Position numbers and translations under genes: made by a program
Notes under the pieces: generated by a model
Database searches by the model: none
What the model was told of the DNA's origin: nothing
The model's input: the letters and a program-made list of their open reading frames with translations, nothing else
Assembly: GCA_036401335.1 (NCBI GenBank)
Contig: DASWVC010000360.1
Span: 1-33,806 of the forward strand
DNA length: 33,806 nucleotides
From: DASWVC01 sp036401335
GTDB lineage: Bacteria > Verrucomicrobiota > Verrucomicrobiia > Chthoniobacterales > JAFAMB01
Direction: 5' to 3'
Part shown: one piece after another, positions 17,716 to 25,150 of the stretch
How the letters are laid out: each line of letters starts with the position of its first letter
Numbering within the stretch: position 1 is the stretch's first letter

Positions 17716-18297
17716 TCAGCCCTGAGCCGAGGCGGGGCCGCGTTGCAAAGCCGGTTCGATCTGCTCACAGAAAAGGTGGATGATCAGTTTATGGGCTTCC
17801 TGGATGCGCGCCGTTACCGCGTGCGGCACCACGAGTTCAACGTCCGCCCGCCCTCTGCAACGCCCCCCGTCGTGCCCCAAAAGGCTGATCGTCTGCAGGC
17901 CGCCGGCTTTCGCCTGCTCCAGCGCGCGCACGACATTTTGTGAATTGCCGCTCGTGGAAATCGCCACCAGAATATCACCGGGACACCCGTACGCCACGAC
18001 CTGACGGGCGAAAATCTCTGCAAACGAATAGTCATTGCCGGTGGCCGTCAGCAAACTGGAATCGGCTGTCAGGCTGAACGCCGGGTAAGGCCGCCGATTC
18101 TCAATGAAGCGGCAGGCGATCTCAGTGGCAAGGTGCGAGCCATCGGCTGCGCTGCCCCCGTTCCCGCAAGTCAACAGCTTGCCGCCACCCAACAGCACGC
18201 GCTCCAGACGCCTCGCCGCATCAAGGATCTTTTCCTCAAGGGCCTCAATCAGGCCGATCACCCGGACGGCTTCCTGAAGGCTTTCTCGGATGGCCAT
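17716..18297 (-). CDS. gmhA: D-sedoheptulose 7-phosphate isomerase (SIS domain)
   Basis: 193 aa, ATG at 18297, standard length for GmhA. It converts sedoheptulose 7-phosphate to D-glycero-D-manno-heptose 7-phosphate, the first step of ADP-heptose synthesis for the LPS core, in the cytoplasm. Two N-terminal helices precede the SIS motif CGNGGSAADGSHLATEIACRF (around residues 44-64), then AISTSGNSQNV, and the C-terminal helix RIQEAHKLIIHLFCEQIE carries the His and Gln positions of the zinc site. This supports a Gram-negative outer membrane with heptose. Other heptose genes are not nearby. Divergent from the small lipoprotein gene, with about 75 bp between starts. Confidence 0.94.
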   Translation of the reverse strand: MAIRESLQEAVRVIGLIEALEEKILDAARRLERVLLGGGKLLTCGNGGSAADGSHLATEIACRFIENRRPYPAFSLTADSSLLTATGNDYSFAEIFARQVVAYGCPGDILVAISTSGNSQNVVRALEQAKAGGLQTISLLGHDGGRCRGRADVELVVPHAVTARIQEAHKLIIHLFCEQIEPALQRGPASAQG

Positions 18298-18372
18298 GAA
18301 TGGCGCACGCTGCGGTTGCGAGCGGAAAAATTCAAGCTGGAAAACGAGCCGCCGGTTCTTACGATAACACGC

Positions 18373-18672
18373 ATGCGAAAACTTCCTGCCCTGCTATTGG
18401 GTTTAGCGCTGGCGTTTTCAGGATGCGAATCCTCAAGCGATGCGTACGTGCCTGGACGCATTCCGAAAGAGCGCGCAATCGCCATCGCGATGGAGGTCAA
18501 CCGGCAATACCCGTACCCGCTTTCCAAATACAGTGCCGTCTGGCGCCCCACCGGCGGGTACTGGTCCGTCGAGTTCAGGGATGAGGACGATGAGTTCGGT
18601 AAGTTTTACCTCGTCGACGCGAAAGGCCAGATCGTCGGCCGGGGCCGGATCATCCACGGCGAGTACCGGTAG
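18373..18672 (+). CDS. Small predicted lipoprotein, function unknown
   Basis: The frame opens upstream at 18133, inside gmhA on the other strand, but the ATG at 18373 begins a clear lipoprotein signal: MRKLPALLLGLALAFSGC with a lipobox-like AFSGC and Cys18. The 99 aa product would be lipid-anchored after cleavage before Cys18. The mature part is hydrophilic, with ERAIAIAMEVNRQYPYP and then a beta-rich end (YWSVEFRDEDDEFGKFYLVDAKGQIVGRGRI), reminiscent of small PepSY-like or hypothetical lipoproteins, but I do not assign a family. The TAG stop lies inside the CGGTAGGGGA box that begins a hairpin repeat. Confidence 0.75.
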   Translation: MRKLPALLLGLALAFSGCESSSDAYVPGRIPKERAIAIAMEVNRQYPYPLSKYSAVWRPTGGYWSVEFRDEDDEFGKFYLVDAKGQIVGRGRIIHGEYR

Positions 18673-18706
18673 GGGATCTTGTCCCCAAGCGCCCGGGACG
18701 ATGGCC
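18667..18706 (+). repeat. Hairpin repeat, type B, copy 2
   Basis: CGGTAGGGGATCTTG - TCCC - CAAGCGCCCGGGACGATGGCCC. It matches the 16441 copy at about 31 of 36 positions. The stem is imperfect (GGGATCTTG/CAAGCGCCC). The TAG at 18670-18672 is the stop codon of the lipoprotein gene, so the element begins inside that gene. Confidence 0.8.
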
Positions 18707-18841
18707 CTTTCGCAACCTCCGCTGGCGCGTTGTTTGATCCGCGAACGGCCGGTGAGCAAAACTCGCTTTCGTTTTCAAGGTATTGCATTGGTTGCTTGAA
18801 ACCGGGTTCCTGGGGAGTTCTTGCCGTTCTCACTTGCCCAC

Positions 18842-19462
18842 TCACCAAAAACCGAACGGCGAGTCCGGCGGAATGATGCGGCGCGGCCGGTTGTAATCCG
18901 TCCCTGGCAGGTAAAATTCCCTCGCCGCCGGTTCGCGTCCGTAAGTGCGGTTTGATGCTTCATACTGGCGAACCCGCGGCGCCGAGCCGAAAACCGTGAC
19001 AGGCGTCCCCACCTGGACGGCTTGGAAAAACGCAATCGCCTTGTCTTCGGGCATCCGCACGCAGGCGTGCGAAGCCGGATAGCCAGGGAGGTAGCCTGCA
19101 TGCAATCCGATGCCCGGCGCAAACTGCATGTAATACCGCATGGGCGCGTTCACAAACCTCGTGCCCGCGGGGGTCGGCATATCCACGTCGGCGTCCCTCA
19201 CAACCGCGCGTCCGTACCGGTCGACGATCCGGCCGTAGATGCTCGACGTGTGCCTCACGTCTTTATCCGTGACCTGAAAACTCCCGGTCGGCGTGGCGTG
19301 ACCGACCCGGCCCGAACTGATGGGGGATTCCAGGATGGCGCGTTCATGGTACAGCAGGTAGGCGCGCTGCGTCGTCAGGTCGATGTCGATGGCATATTGC
19401 GCTTGCCCGATGGACGTCGAGTACAGCCAGGTCCCAAGCACGGCAAAAATCCATTTCCACAT
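18842..19462 (-). CDS. L,D-transpeptidase (YkuD domain), exported
   Basis: 206 aa, ATG at 19462. A short signal peptide (WIFAVLGTWLYSTSIGQAQ) leads to the periplasm. The catalytic domain starts at YAIDIDLTTQRAYLLYHE and has TPTGSFQVTDKD. The active-site region is GIGLHAGYLPGYPASHACVRMP with His121, Ser131, His132, Cys134 and Arg136. The usual motif reads SHGC; here Gly is Ala (SHACVR), a variant seen in some relatives. Such enzymes form 3-3 peptidoglycan cross-links or attach proteins to peptidoglycan. Its 3' end is about 170 bp from the lipoprotein gene, which converges on it. No neighbour gives further hints of the exact substrate. Confidence 0.9.
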   Translation of the reverse strand: MWKWIFAVLGTWLYSTSIGQAQYAIDIDLTTQRAYLLYHERAILESPISSGRVGHATPTGSFQVTDKDVRHTSSIYGRIVDRYGRAVVRDADVDMPTPAGTRFVNAPMRYYMQFAPGIGLHAGYLPGYPASHACVRMPEDKAIAFFQAVQVGTPVTVFGSAPRVRQYEASNRTYGREPAAREFYLPGTDYNRPRRIIPPDSPFGFW

Positions 19463-19584
19463 ATTCGAAAGGTATTATCGGTTGACGCCGCTGCAGCGGA
19501 CCAAGTTACCACAAGGTTTACGCACCCAGCCCTTGGGTGGATACACCCTTGAACAAGCAGCTTCTCGCGCCACAGTGGAAGCCC

Positions 19585-20235
19585 ATGGAACCAACCTCCG
19601 ATGTTGCCCGGTTGCGCAAGGAATACCTGTTGCATGGCCTTCGCCGGCATGAATTGGATCCTGACCCTGTCATCCAGTTCCGACGATGGCTGGAGGAAGC
19701 GCTCGCGACGGCAGGAACAATGGAGGGCAACGCCATGACCGTCGCCACGGCCACGCCCGACGGCGCGCCCTCTGCCCGCGTGGTGCTTCTGAAAGGTTTC
19801 AGCAAGGATGGTTTTGTGTTCTACACGAACTACGAAAGCCGTAAGGGCCGCCAACTCTCGGCCAATCCGCGCGCGGCCCTCAACTTCTATTGGCCTTGGC
19901 TGGAGCGCCAGGTTCAGGTGGAAGGGACCGCTTCCCAACTCGGTCGGGACGCCTCGGCCAATTACTTTAATTCGCGGCCACTTGGCAGCCGGTTTGGCGC
20001 CCTTGCCTCTCGCCAAAGCGAGGCCGTGGCCAGCCGGTTGCACCTCGAACGGCAACTGACGGAGGCCAGATTAACCTACCGCGACCGGCCACCCTTGCCG
20101 GATTACTGGGGCGGTTACCTGGTCCGGCCCATCCGGTTCGAGTTCTGGCAGGGCCGGGAAAACCGTCTTCATGACCGTTTTCTCTACCTGCCGGCTGAGG
20201 GCAGCGGCTGGCACATCACACGCCTGAGCCCGTGA
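19585..20235 (+). CDS. pdxH: Pyridoxamine 5'-phosphate oxidase
   Basis: 216 aa from ATG 19585, the usual PdxH size; a GTG at 19537 would add 16 residues with no similarity to the family. GGAAG lies just upstream of the ATG. PdxH oxidises pyridoxine or pyridoxamine 5'-phosphate to pyridoxal 5'-phosphate with FMN and O2. Recognisable blocks are LRKEYLLHGL near the N-terminus, NAMTVATATPDGAPSARVVLLKGF, GFVFYTNYESRKGRQL, ALNFYWPWLERQVQVEG, and the C-terminal signature WGGYLVRPIRFEFWQGRENRLHDRF. Its stop overlaps the GTG start of the DNA glycosylase gene by 4 bp, implying translational coupling. Confidence 0.96.
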   Translation: MEPTSDVARLRKEYLLHGLRRHELDPDPVIQFRRWLEEALATAGTMEGNAMTVATATPDGAPSARVVLLKGFSKDGFVFYTNYESRKGRQLSANPRAALNFYWPWLERQVQVEGTASQLGRDASANYFNSRPLGSRFGALASRQSEAVASRLHLERQLTEARLTYRDRPPLPDYWGGYLVRPIRFEFWQGRENRLHDRFLYLPAEGSGWHITRLSP

Positions 20236-21116
20236 GTGTGCCCTTTGAAGCTGCACAAAGCGGGCTCGCCAGCGTGCAGGCGCCCGGCTTTGACCTGGAA
20301 AAAACGCTTAACTCCGGGCAGGTTTTTCATTGGGTCGCACACGGCCGCGGTTTCCTCGGCTGCATCGGTGACCTTCCGGTGTACCTGGAGCAAAGCGGAG
20401 AAACCGTGTTGGTGAAGGCGGAACACTCGGCCGAGGCCTCGCGTTACCTGGCGCTGGACCACTCAGTCCCCGACATCCTGGCCACCTTCCCCGATGACCC
20501 GGCCTTAAGGACGGCGGCCGAGTTTAGCGGGGGCATTCGCATCCTCCGGCAACCTGCCTGGGAGTGCCTCGGCACGTTCATCACCTCGGCACTGAAGCAG
20601 GTCCGCCACATCCGTGCGGTTTCTTTAACCATCCGGCGTCGCTTTGGGAAACACGTCTCTTGTGCCGGGGCAGAGGCATTTGCCTACCCGCCTGCGGGCG
20701 TGTTGGCCGACGCTGGCCTTGAGGCCCTTCAGGAGTGCAAGCTGGGGTTCCGGGCAAAAAACTTGCTTGCGGCCGCTCAGACGGTTGCCGGCGGAGCGTT
20801 GAACCTGGAAGGGTTGCGGTGCTTGCCGACGGATGTGGCCAGACAACAGCTTTGCCGAATCCCCGGAGTAGGTCCCAAAATCGCCAACTGCGTTCTTCTG
20901 TTTGCCTACGAGCGGTTGAACGTGGTGCCCGTCGACGTCTGGATCCATCGGGCCGTGGCGCAAACCTATTTCGCCGGCCGCGGACGCACCCGGGAACAGG
21001 TCGTTCAGGCGTTTACCGAGGAATACTTCGGACCTTACGCCGGCTATGCGCAGCAATTCCTTTTTCATCATTGGCGGATGACCTACCGGAGCCGTGCCTC
21101 GGAGAGGCTTGGATAA
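20232..21116 (+). CDS. OGG1-type 8-oxoguanine DNA glycosylase/AP lyase
   Basis: 294 aa, GTG start inside the GTGA overlap with pdxH. The N-terminal domain has the OGG1 feature LEKTLNSGQVFHW (residues 22-34). The HhH-GPD domain has LCRIPGVGPKIANCVLLFAYERLNVVPVDVW, where Lys216 corresponds to the Schiff-base lysine of OGG1 and Asp235 to the catalytic aspartate. It would remove 8-oxoguanine opposite C and nick the abasic site. No C-terminal iron-sulfur cysteines are present, unlike Nth/MutY. Coupling to PdxH is probably operonic only, though both relate to oxidative conditions. Substrate preference (8-oxoG against alkylated bases) is inferred from family motifs. Confidence 0.88.
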   Translation: MSVPFEAAQSGLASVQAPGFDLEKTLNSGQVFHWVAHGRGFLGCIGDLPVYLEQSGETVLVKAEHSAEASRYLALDHSVPDILATFPDDPALRTAAEFSGGIRILRQPAWECLGTFITSALKQVRHIRAVSLTIRRRFGKHVSCAGAEAFAYPPAGVLADAGLEALQECKLGFRAKNLLAAAQTVAGGALNLEGLRCLPTDVARQQLCRIPGVGPKIANCVLLFAYERLNVVPVDVWIHRAVAQTYFAGRGRTREQVVQAFTEEYFGPYAGYAQQFLFHHWRMTYRSRASERLG

Positions 21117-21178
21117 ATTCACCGGCTCGGCTAGGGTGACGCCGCTGCCTCACTCCTTCCCGTGCAGTGAAGACAACC

Positions 21179-21889
21179 ATGATCCATGTCGCCCTTTGTC
21201 CCACGGAAATCCGTCGCTACGCCGCCCAGGACCTCACGGGCGTCACCGCGGTGGTTTTTGATGTCCTGCGCGCCACTTCCTCGATTGTGACCGGCCTCGC
21301 CCATGGGGTGACTCGGATCATTCCGGTAAGCACCATCAAAGAGGCCCAGGATCGAAGGGGAATTGACCCTTCCCTGGTCCTGGCCGGGGAGCGTGGCGGT
21401 TTGCCGATTGAAGGTTTTGACATCGGCAATTCGCCCAGTGAATTTGTTGAGCTTAAAGGGCGGGGGATCGTGATGACGACCACCAACGGGACCCTGGCCA
21501 TCCAAGGGGTCCGAGGGGCCCGGAAAGTTTACATTGGCGCTTTGTTGAACCTGGATGCTCTGGCCGATCTCCTTTTTCGCACCCGCCCTAAGGAGTTGCT
21601 CCTCGTTTGCGCCGGAACCGGCGAAGAATTTGCCTTGGAGGACGCCCTTGGCGCCGGTGCGCTGCTCGCCCGGCTTTCAGATGAAACCGGGCTTTCCGAC
21701 GCCGCCACCCTGGCTCGCAGCGTTTACGAACGGGTTGGCGATGATTTGCTGGAATGGCTGCGGCAGACCCGCAATGGACGGGCGTTGCAGGAAATCGGCA
21801 AAGGAACGGATATCCTTGATTGTGCCGAAGTCTCCCGCTACGAAGCCGTCGGCGTGCTGGAAGGGGACACGATTGTGGCGGCGAAGTAG
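21179..21889 (+). CDS. ComB-family 2-phosphosulfolactate phosphatase
   Basis: 236 aa from ATG 21179; a GTG at 21167 would add four residues. Family features are VVFDVLRATSSIVTGLAHG, LAGERGGLPIEGFDIGNSPSEF and MTTTNGTLAI. ComB hydrolyses 2-phosphosulfolactate to sulfolactate, best known in coenzyme M synthesis in methanogens, but homologues are widespread in bacteria that do not make coenzyme M. No ComA or ComC homologue is in the window, so the physiological substrate here is uncertain. It lies about 60 bp after the glycosylase gene and 107 bp before the TonB-like gene, all on the plus strand. Confidence 0.88.
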   Translation: MIHVALCPTEIRRYAAQDLTGVTAVVFDVLRATSSIVTGLAHGVTRIIPVSTIKEAQDRRGIDPSLVLAGERGGLPIEGFDIGNSPSEFVELKGRGIVMTTTNGTLAIQGVRGARKVYIGALLNLDALADLLFRTRPKELLLVCAGTGEEFALEDALGAGALLARLSDETGLSDAATLARSVYERVGDDLLEWLRQTRNGRALQEIGKGTDILDCAEVSRYEAVGVLEGDTIVAAK

Positions 21890-21996
21890 GCGCCTGCCGA
21901 AGAAGCCGGGTGCAGGAGCGGTGGCCGCCGAGCCGCGGAATCTTGCTTGAGCGCCCTGGCGTTAACACGTACTCTACCGCGTTTTTTCTGAATGTG

Positions 21997-23010
21997 ATGT
22001 CCGACCGGAAGAAGGTAGCGATCGCGGTTGTTGGATCCCTTATCCTCCATGTCGTCATCATTTTTGTGCTTAGCCAGGCCAGCGCGCTCTGGCCGCACCC
22101 GACCTTGTCCAGCGCCCCGGCGGTGCCGGAAGAATCTCCCCCGGAGGTGACGTTGCTCGATCAGCCGCCCGCAACCCCGCCCGACCGGCAGTTCGTTCGA
22201 TCCAACGACGATCAGAAAGCTGAGCGTACGCCCAAAGACGCTCCGTTTGAATCTGACCAGGACATGGCGGGCGCAACTGAAAAAGAAGGCAAAGGCAAGG
22301 ACCCGCTGCCCACCCAGGACGGCAAGGATCTGCCTGACTTGGCCATGCGTCAGCAAAATTATTCCTTGGATACCCAGGGGCAGGCTTTTGCGCCGCGCGT
22401 TGATCCCGCTGAAGCAGAGCCCCCAAGCACGCCTGCCCCTACCCCTCAGCCCACGGCGACCCCGGCGCCCAGCGCCACGCCCGAACCTACCGCGACCCCC
22501 GCGCCCACCGCCCAACCGGAGGAGCTTGCCATGCTGCGACCGCAGTCGACGCCGGCGGCGACTCCCGCATTGACCCCGGTGCCGCAAGCGCCCGTTAACC
22601 GTAAGAATCCGAACCAAGGCTCACCCCGAACCGCGTACCGACCCCAGCAAATCCTTCGCCGCATGGAAGGCAATCTGTCCACGCGCGGACGCTCTTCCGT
22701 GGATGCAGTCGGCACGCCACAGGGTCGTTTTCAAAAAGCCGTGCAGGACGCCGTGGGATCGCGTTGGTACTATTACATCCAGCAACGGTCCGATTTGATC
22801 AACGTGGGCACGGTCCAGATCTCGTTTGCAGTGACCCCGGAGGGCCGGGTCGAGCACGCCCGTGTGGTTAGCAACACCTCCAACGAAACGCTCGCAAATT
22901 CTTCCCTCCAGTCCGTGCTTGACGCCCGAATTCCGCCAATGCCGCCTGAGTTGGCTCCCTTGGTCCCGGGCAGCGGCCTTGAGTTCACCTTCAGTTTCAA
23001 TTTCATGTAA
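21997..23010 (+). CDS. TonB-family energy transducer with Pro/Thr-rich linker
   Basis: 337 aa from ATG 21997; the frame is open upstream into comB without a plausible start. One N-terminal transmembrane helix (KVAIAVVGSLILHVVIIFVL, residues 6-25) contains the S-x3-H pair (Ser14, His18) typical of TonB/TolA, through which the ExbB/ExbD motor acts. Residues 40-200 are extended and Pro-rich, with a repeated TPAPTPQPTATPAPSATPEP-like stretch at 145-175 that can span the periplasm. The C-terminal ~100 residues (FQKAVQDAVGSRWYYYIQQ, then VTPEGRVEHARVVSNTSNETL) form a TonB/TolA C-terminal domain. First gene of a four-gene operon with exbB, exbD and def. A TolA-like role cannot be excluded because no receptor or TolB gene is adjacent. 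Confidence 0.87.
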   Translation: MSDRKKVAIAVVGSLILHVVIIFVLSQASALWPHPTLSSAPAVPEESPPEVTLLDQPPATPPDRQFVRSNDDQKAERTPKDAPFESDQDMAGATEKEGKGKDPLPTQDGKDLPDLAMRQQNYSLDTQGQAFAPRVDPAEAEPPSTPAPTPQPTATPAPSATPEPTATPAPTAQPEELAMLRPQSTPAATPALTPVPQAPVNRKNPNQGSPRTAYRPQQILRRMEGNLSTRGRSSVDAVGTPQGRFQKAVQDAVGSRWYYYIQQRSDLINVGTVQISFAVTPEGRVEHARVVSNTSNETLANSSLQSVLDARIPPMPPELAPLVPGSGLEFTFSFNFM

Positions 23011-23015
23011 CCCCG

Positions 23016-23705
23016 ATGTCTAACCCAGCCTTCCTCCAAAACACGCTCGACTTCTTCGCCAAAGGCGGCGTTTTCATGGGCTTGCTCCTGGCATGTTCCT
23101 TCCTTGCGCTCACGGTCATCCTCCTGCGTGCGCTGGCCTTGAAACGGCGAGCCGTAATCCCGTCCCTCGTCGAACGGGAGATTCACAACCTCAAAGTAGG
23201 CGAATCACCCGAACACCTTAGGCGCCTGACCCAGGATAACGATTCTCCCCTGTCCCGCATCGTGACGGTTGCGGTGCGTCCTTCCAACCCGGGCAAGACC
23301 GAGGCGCTGGAGCTCGTGCAGTCGCGGGCCCGCCAGGAGATCATGCGGCTTGAGAGCGGGTTGTTTATTCTGGAGATCATCGTCGGCATTGCCCCCCTGC
23401 TCGGATTGCTGGGAGCAGTTTCCGGGTTGGTCCGGGTGTTCTCCAGCATCGGCTCCGGTGCAATGTCGACCACCGACCTGAAGGGAATCGCCTCGGGCAT
23501 CGGTGAGGCCCTGAGCACGACCATTGTGGGCTTGGCTATTGCCATCCCGGCCTTGATCGCGTTTACCTACTTTTCCCGCAGGGTTGAACGCCTCGCCCTC
23601 GACATGGAGGCCTTGCTCACCGACCTTCTGGAGAAAGTTTTTGCGCGCAAGGAAACGGTCGGTTTTCAAGAAGCGGGCGCTCCCCTGGAGGGCGTGACTC
23701 GATGA
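23016..23705 (+). CDS. exbB: MotA/TolQ/ExbB proton channel family protein
   Basis: 229 aa, ATG 5 bp after the TonB-like stop. Three membrane helices are visible: GGVFMGLLLACSFLALTVILL near the N-terminus, then LFILEIIVGIAPLLGLLGAVSGLVRVF, and STTIVGLAIAIPALIAFTYF. The middle loop is cytoplasmic. The APLLGLLGAVSGLV and GEALSTTIVGLAIAIPA blocks are the conserved ExbB/TolQ core. With ExbD it forms the proton-driven motor that energises the TonB-like protein. It overlaps exbD by 4 bp (ATGA). ExbB and TolQ are hard to tell apart by sequence; the partner with a TonB-like C-terminal domain favours ExbB. Confidence 0.92.
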   Translation: MSNPAFLQNTLDFFAKGGVFMGLLLACSFLALTVILLRALALKRRAVIPSLVEREIHNLKVGESPEHLRRLTQDNDSPLSRIVTVAVRPSNPGKTEALELVQSRARQEIMRLESGLFILEIIVGIAPLLGLLGAVSGLVRVFSSIGSGAMSTTDLKGIASGIGEALSTTIVGLAIAIPALIAFTYFSRRVERLALDMEALLTDLLEKVFARKETVGFQEAGAPLEGVTR

Positions 23706-24124
23706 GGTTCCATGTCAAACGGCGTCGCTCGCCCCAGATCATCATTGTCTCCCTCATCGATATCTTCGCCATTCTGCTGATCTTTTTTATCGTCACTACC
23801 ACGTTTAAGACCGCGCAGACACAGCTCGCCATCAAATTGCCGGAATCGCAAAGCGCCACCCAGAGCCGGAACCCAACCGAACCGCTGGTGATCGCAATCA
23901 AAGGCGAACACGATATCCTCTTTGGCGACAAGCCGGTGGACAACCTGGACGCCCTGAAATCGGCGTTGCAGGATTTCCAGGCCAAGACGCCGGATAAACC
24001 CATTGCCATGAGCGCTGACAAGGACGTGGCGTTCGGGTTTATGGTTCAGGTGCTCGACACCATCAAGGCGGCCGGAGTGAAATCCGGGGTTTCGGCTTTT
24101 ACCCAACCAAAAGACCAGAAATGA
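23702..24124 (+). CDS. exbD: ExbD/TolR family biopolymer transport protein
   Basis: 140 aa, ATG within the ATGA overlap with exbB. One N-terminal transmembrane helix (IIIVSLIDIFAILLIFFIVTTTF) carries the conserved acidic residue in SLIDIFAILLIFF (the Asp that works in proton translocation). The periplasmic domain follows, with LAIKLPESQ and LVIAIKGEHDILFGDKPV, and ends in a KAAGVKSGVSAFTQ segment typical of ExbD. Stop codon overlaps the def start by ATGA. Confidence 0.93.
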   Translation: MRFHVKRRRSPQIIIVSLIDIFAILLIFFIVTTTFKTAQTQLAIKLPESQSATQSRNPTEPLVIAIKGEHDILFGDKPVDNLDALKSALQDFQAKTPDKPIAMSADKDVAFGFMVQVLDTIKAAGVKSGVSAFTQPKDQK

Positions 24125-24675
24125 TTCGCGAAATTGTCGTTTACGGAAACCCGGTTCTGCGTGCCAAAGGCGTTAGAATACAGGAAGTCACCCCCGAAAT
24201 CCGTCAGTTAGCAGCGGACATGCTCGAGACCATGCACGAGGCCAATGGCGTGGGTCTGGCTGCCCAGCAGGTCGGGGTCGCCGTACAGTTAACGGTGATC
24301 GACGTCAGTGATGCCGAATCTCGCCCCAGCCGGCTGTGGCTCAACGACAAAGAGGTTGATCCAAAAGACCATATGCCGCTCTATTTGGTGAACCCTCAGG
24401 TTGACCTCGGCAAGGAAACAGAATCGGGCCCGGAAGGTTGCTTGAGCTTTCCTGACGTTACCGCAGACATCCCGCGGGCGGTTCACGTCAAAGTGAGCGC
24501 CCACGATCTAGACGGCAACCCGGTTGAGTTTGAAGCCGAAGGGTTATTGGCCCGGGCGGCCCAGCATGAAACCGATCATCTGAACGGCATCCTGTTCATT
24601 GATCGAATGAATTCCGCGACCAAAGTGGCTCTGAGCGGAAAACTGAAGCGTCTGGCCAGCGGTTTGAAGACCTAA
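24121..24675 (+). CDS. def: Peptide deformylase
   Basis: 184 aa, ATG overlaps the exbD stop. Removes the formyl group from nascent proteins. All three motifs are present: GVGLAAQQVG (residues 43-52), EGCLSFP with metal ligand Cys107, and QHETDHLNG with His149, Glu150 and His153. An internal stretch (residues 65-85, ESRPSRLWLNDKEVDPKD) is slightly longer than in short deformylases. Its overlap with exbD couples a housekeeping translation enzyme to the TonB-ExbBD operon; such operonic arrangements need no functional link. Confidence 0.96.
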   Translation: MIREIVVYGNPVLRAKGVRIQEVTPEIRQLAADMLETMHEANGVGLAAQQVGVAVQLTVIDVSDAESRPSRLWLNDKEVDPKDHMPLYLVNPQVDLGKETESGPEGCLSFPDVTADIPRAVHVKVSAHDLDGNPVEFEAEGLLARAAQHETDHLNGILFIDRMNSATKVALSGKLKRLASGLKT

Positions 24676-24757
24676 CGCGGCCGGGGAGTCGCCGTTTTCC
24701 TAAGGTCTCAAAGGTGAGCAGGTTTAGGCGCTGAAAAGGCTCGTCTCGAGGGGGGCC

Positions 24758-24793
24758 CGGTAGGGCGGCAAGTCCCTTCGCTGCCGGCCTACC
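24758..24793 (+). repeat. Hairpin repeat, type A, copy 2
   Basis: Same element as at 16373-16404 with two changes in the core (GGCGGCAA, loop GTCCCT, then TCGCTGCCGG). Here the outer GGTAGG (24759-24764) is also matched by CCTACC at 24788-24793, extending the stem. Confidence 0.85.
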
Positions 24794-24867
24794 TCGGTTC
24801 ATTTCGGAGCAGACGTTTGACCAATAGCCTTTCCGGGGAAAGGGCGGCTCCCCGGGCGCTGAAACAA

Positions 24868-24895
24868 GGCGCTTGAGGAAAAATACCCTTACCGG
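24868..24895 (-). repeat. Hairpin repeat, type B, degenerate copy 3
   Basis: Read on the minus strand it is CCGGTAAGGGTATTTTTCCT followed by CAAGCGCC. This matches the type B pattern (CGGTAGGGG..CTTGTCCTCAAGCGCC) at most positions, but the left stem arm has changed so it can no longer pair well. Confidence 0.55.
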
Positions 24896-25120
24896 GGCAG
24901 GCGCGATCCGGAAAGCGGAGCCTTCGGAACGGATCGTTGCCAAACAACCTGGAAGGGGTAAGGCAAGTAGAAATCTCCAATGGGGCTTAGGTCAACGCTT
25001 AGGGGACTGCCCTCCTGACCAGACCGCACCGCCCAGGGTCAGAATGCTCCGAGCGTCCTGCCATTCAGGCTTGTCCGCCAAGCGCAACCCGCCGGAATGG
25101 CATTCGACATTGGATCCAAT

Positions 25121-25137
25121 TGGTAGAACTCCTACCA
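25121..25137 (-). terminator. Possible weak terminator hairpin after the DUF2076 gene
   Basis: TGGTAG-N5-CTACCA, a 6 bp stem 14 bp beyond the DUF2076 stop. No T-run follows on either strand, so the assignment is weak. Confidence 0.2.
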
Positions 25138-25150
25138 TTGAAACAATTTC

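Larger units (their letters stand above)
24676..25150. other. Intergenic region after def with two hairpin repeats
   Basis: 475 bp between convergent def and the DUF2076 gene, no gene supported. It contains hairpin repeats at 24758-24793 and, on the minus strand, 24868-24895, and a short inverted repeat TGGTAG (25121-25126) / CTACCA (25132-25137) close to the DUF2076 stop. The rest shows no recognisable feature. Confidence 0.6.

Noticed and set aside
22430..22530. Pro/Thr/Ala-rich tandem stretch considered as a separate repeat element
   Set aside because: It is in frame within the TonB-like protein and is normal for its periplasm-spanning linker.
21838..22617. 259-codon minus-strand frame opposite the TonB-like gene
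   Set aside because: Arg/Gly-rich mirror of the Pro/Thr-rich linker; no domain.
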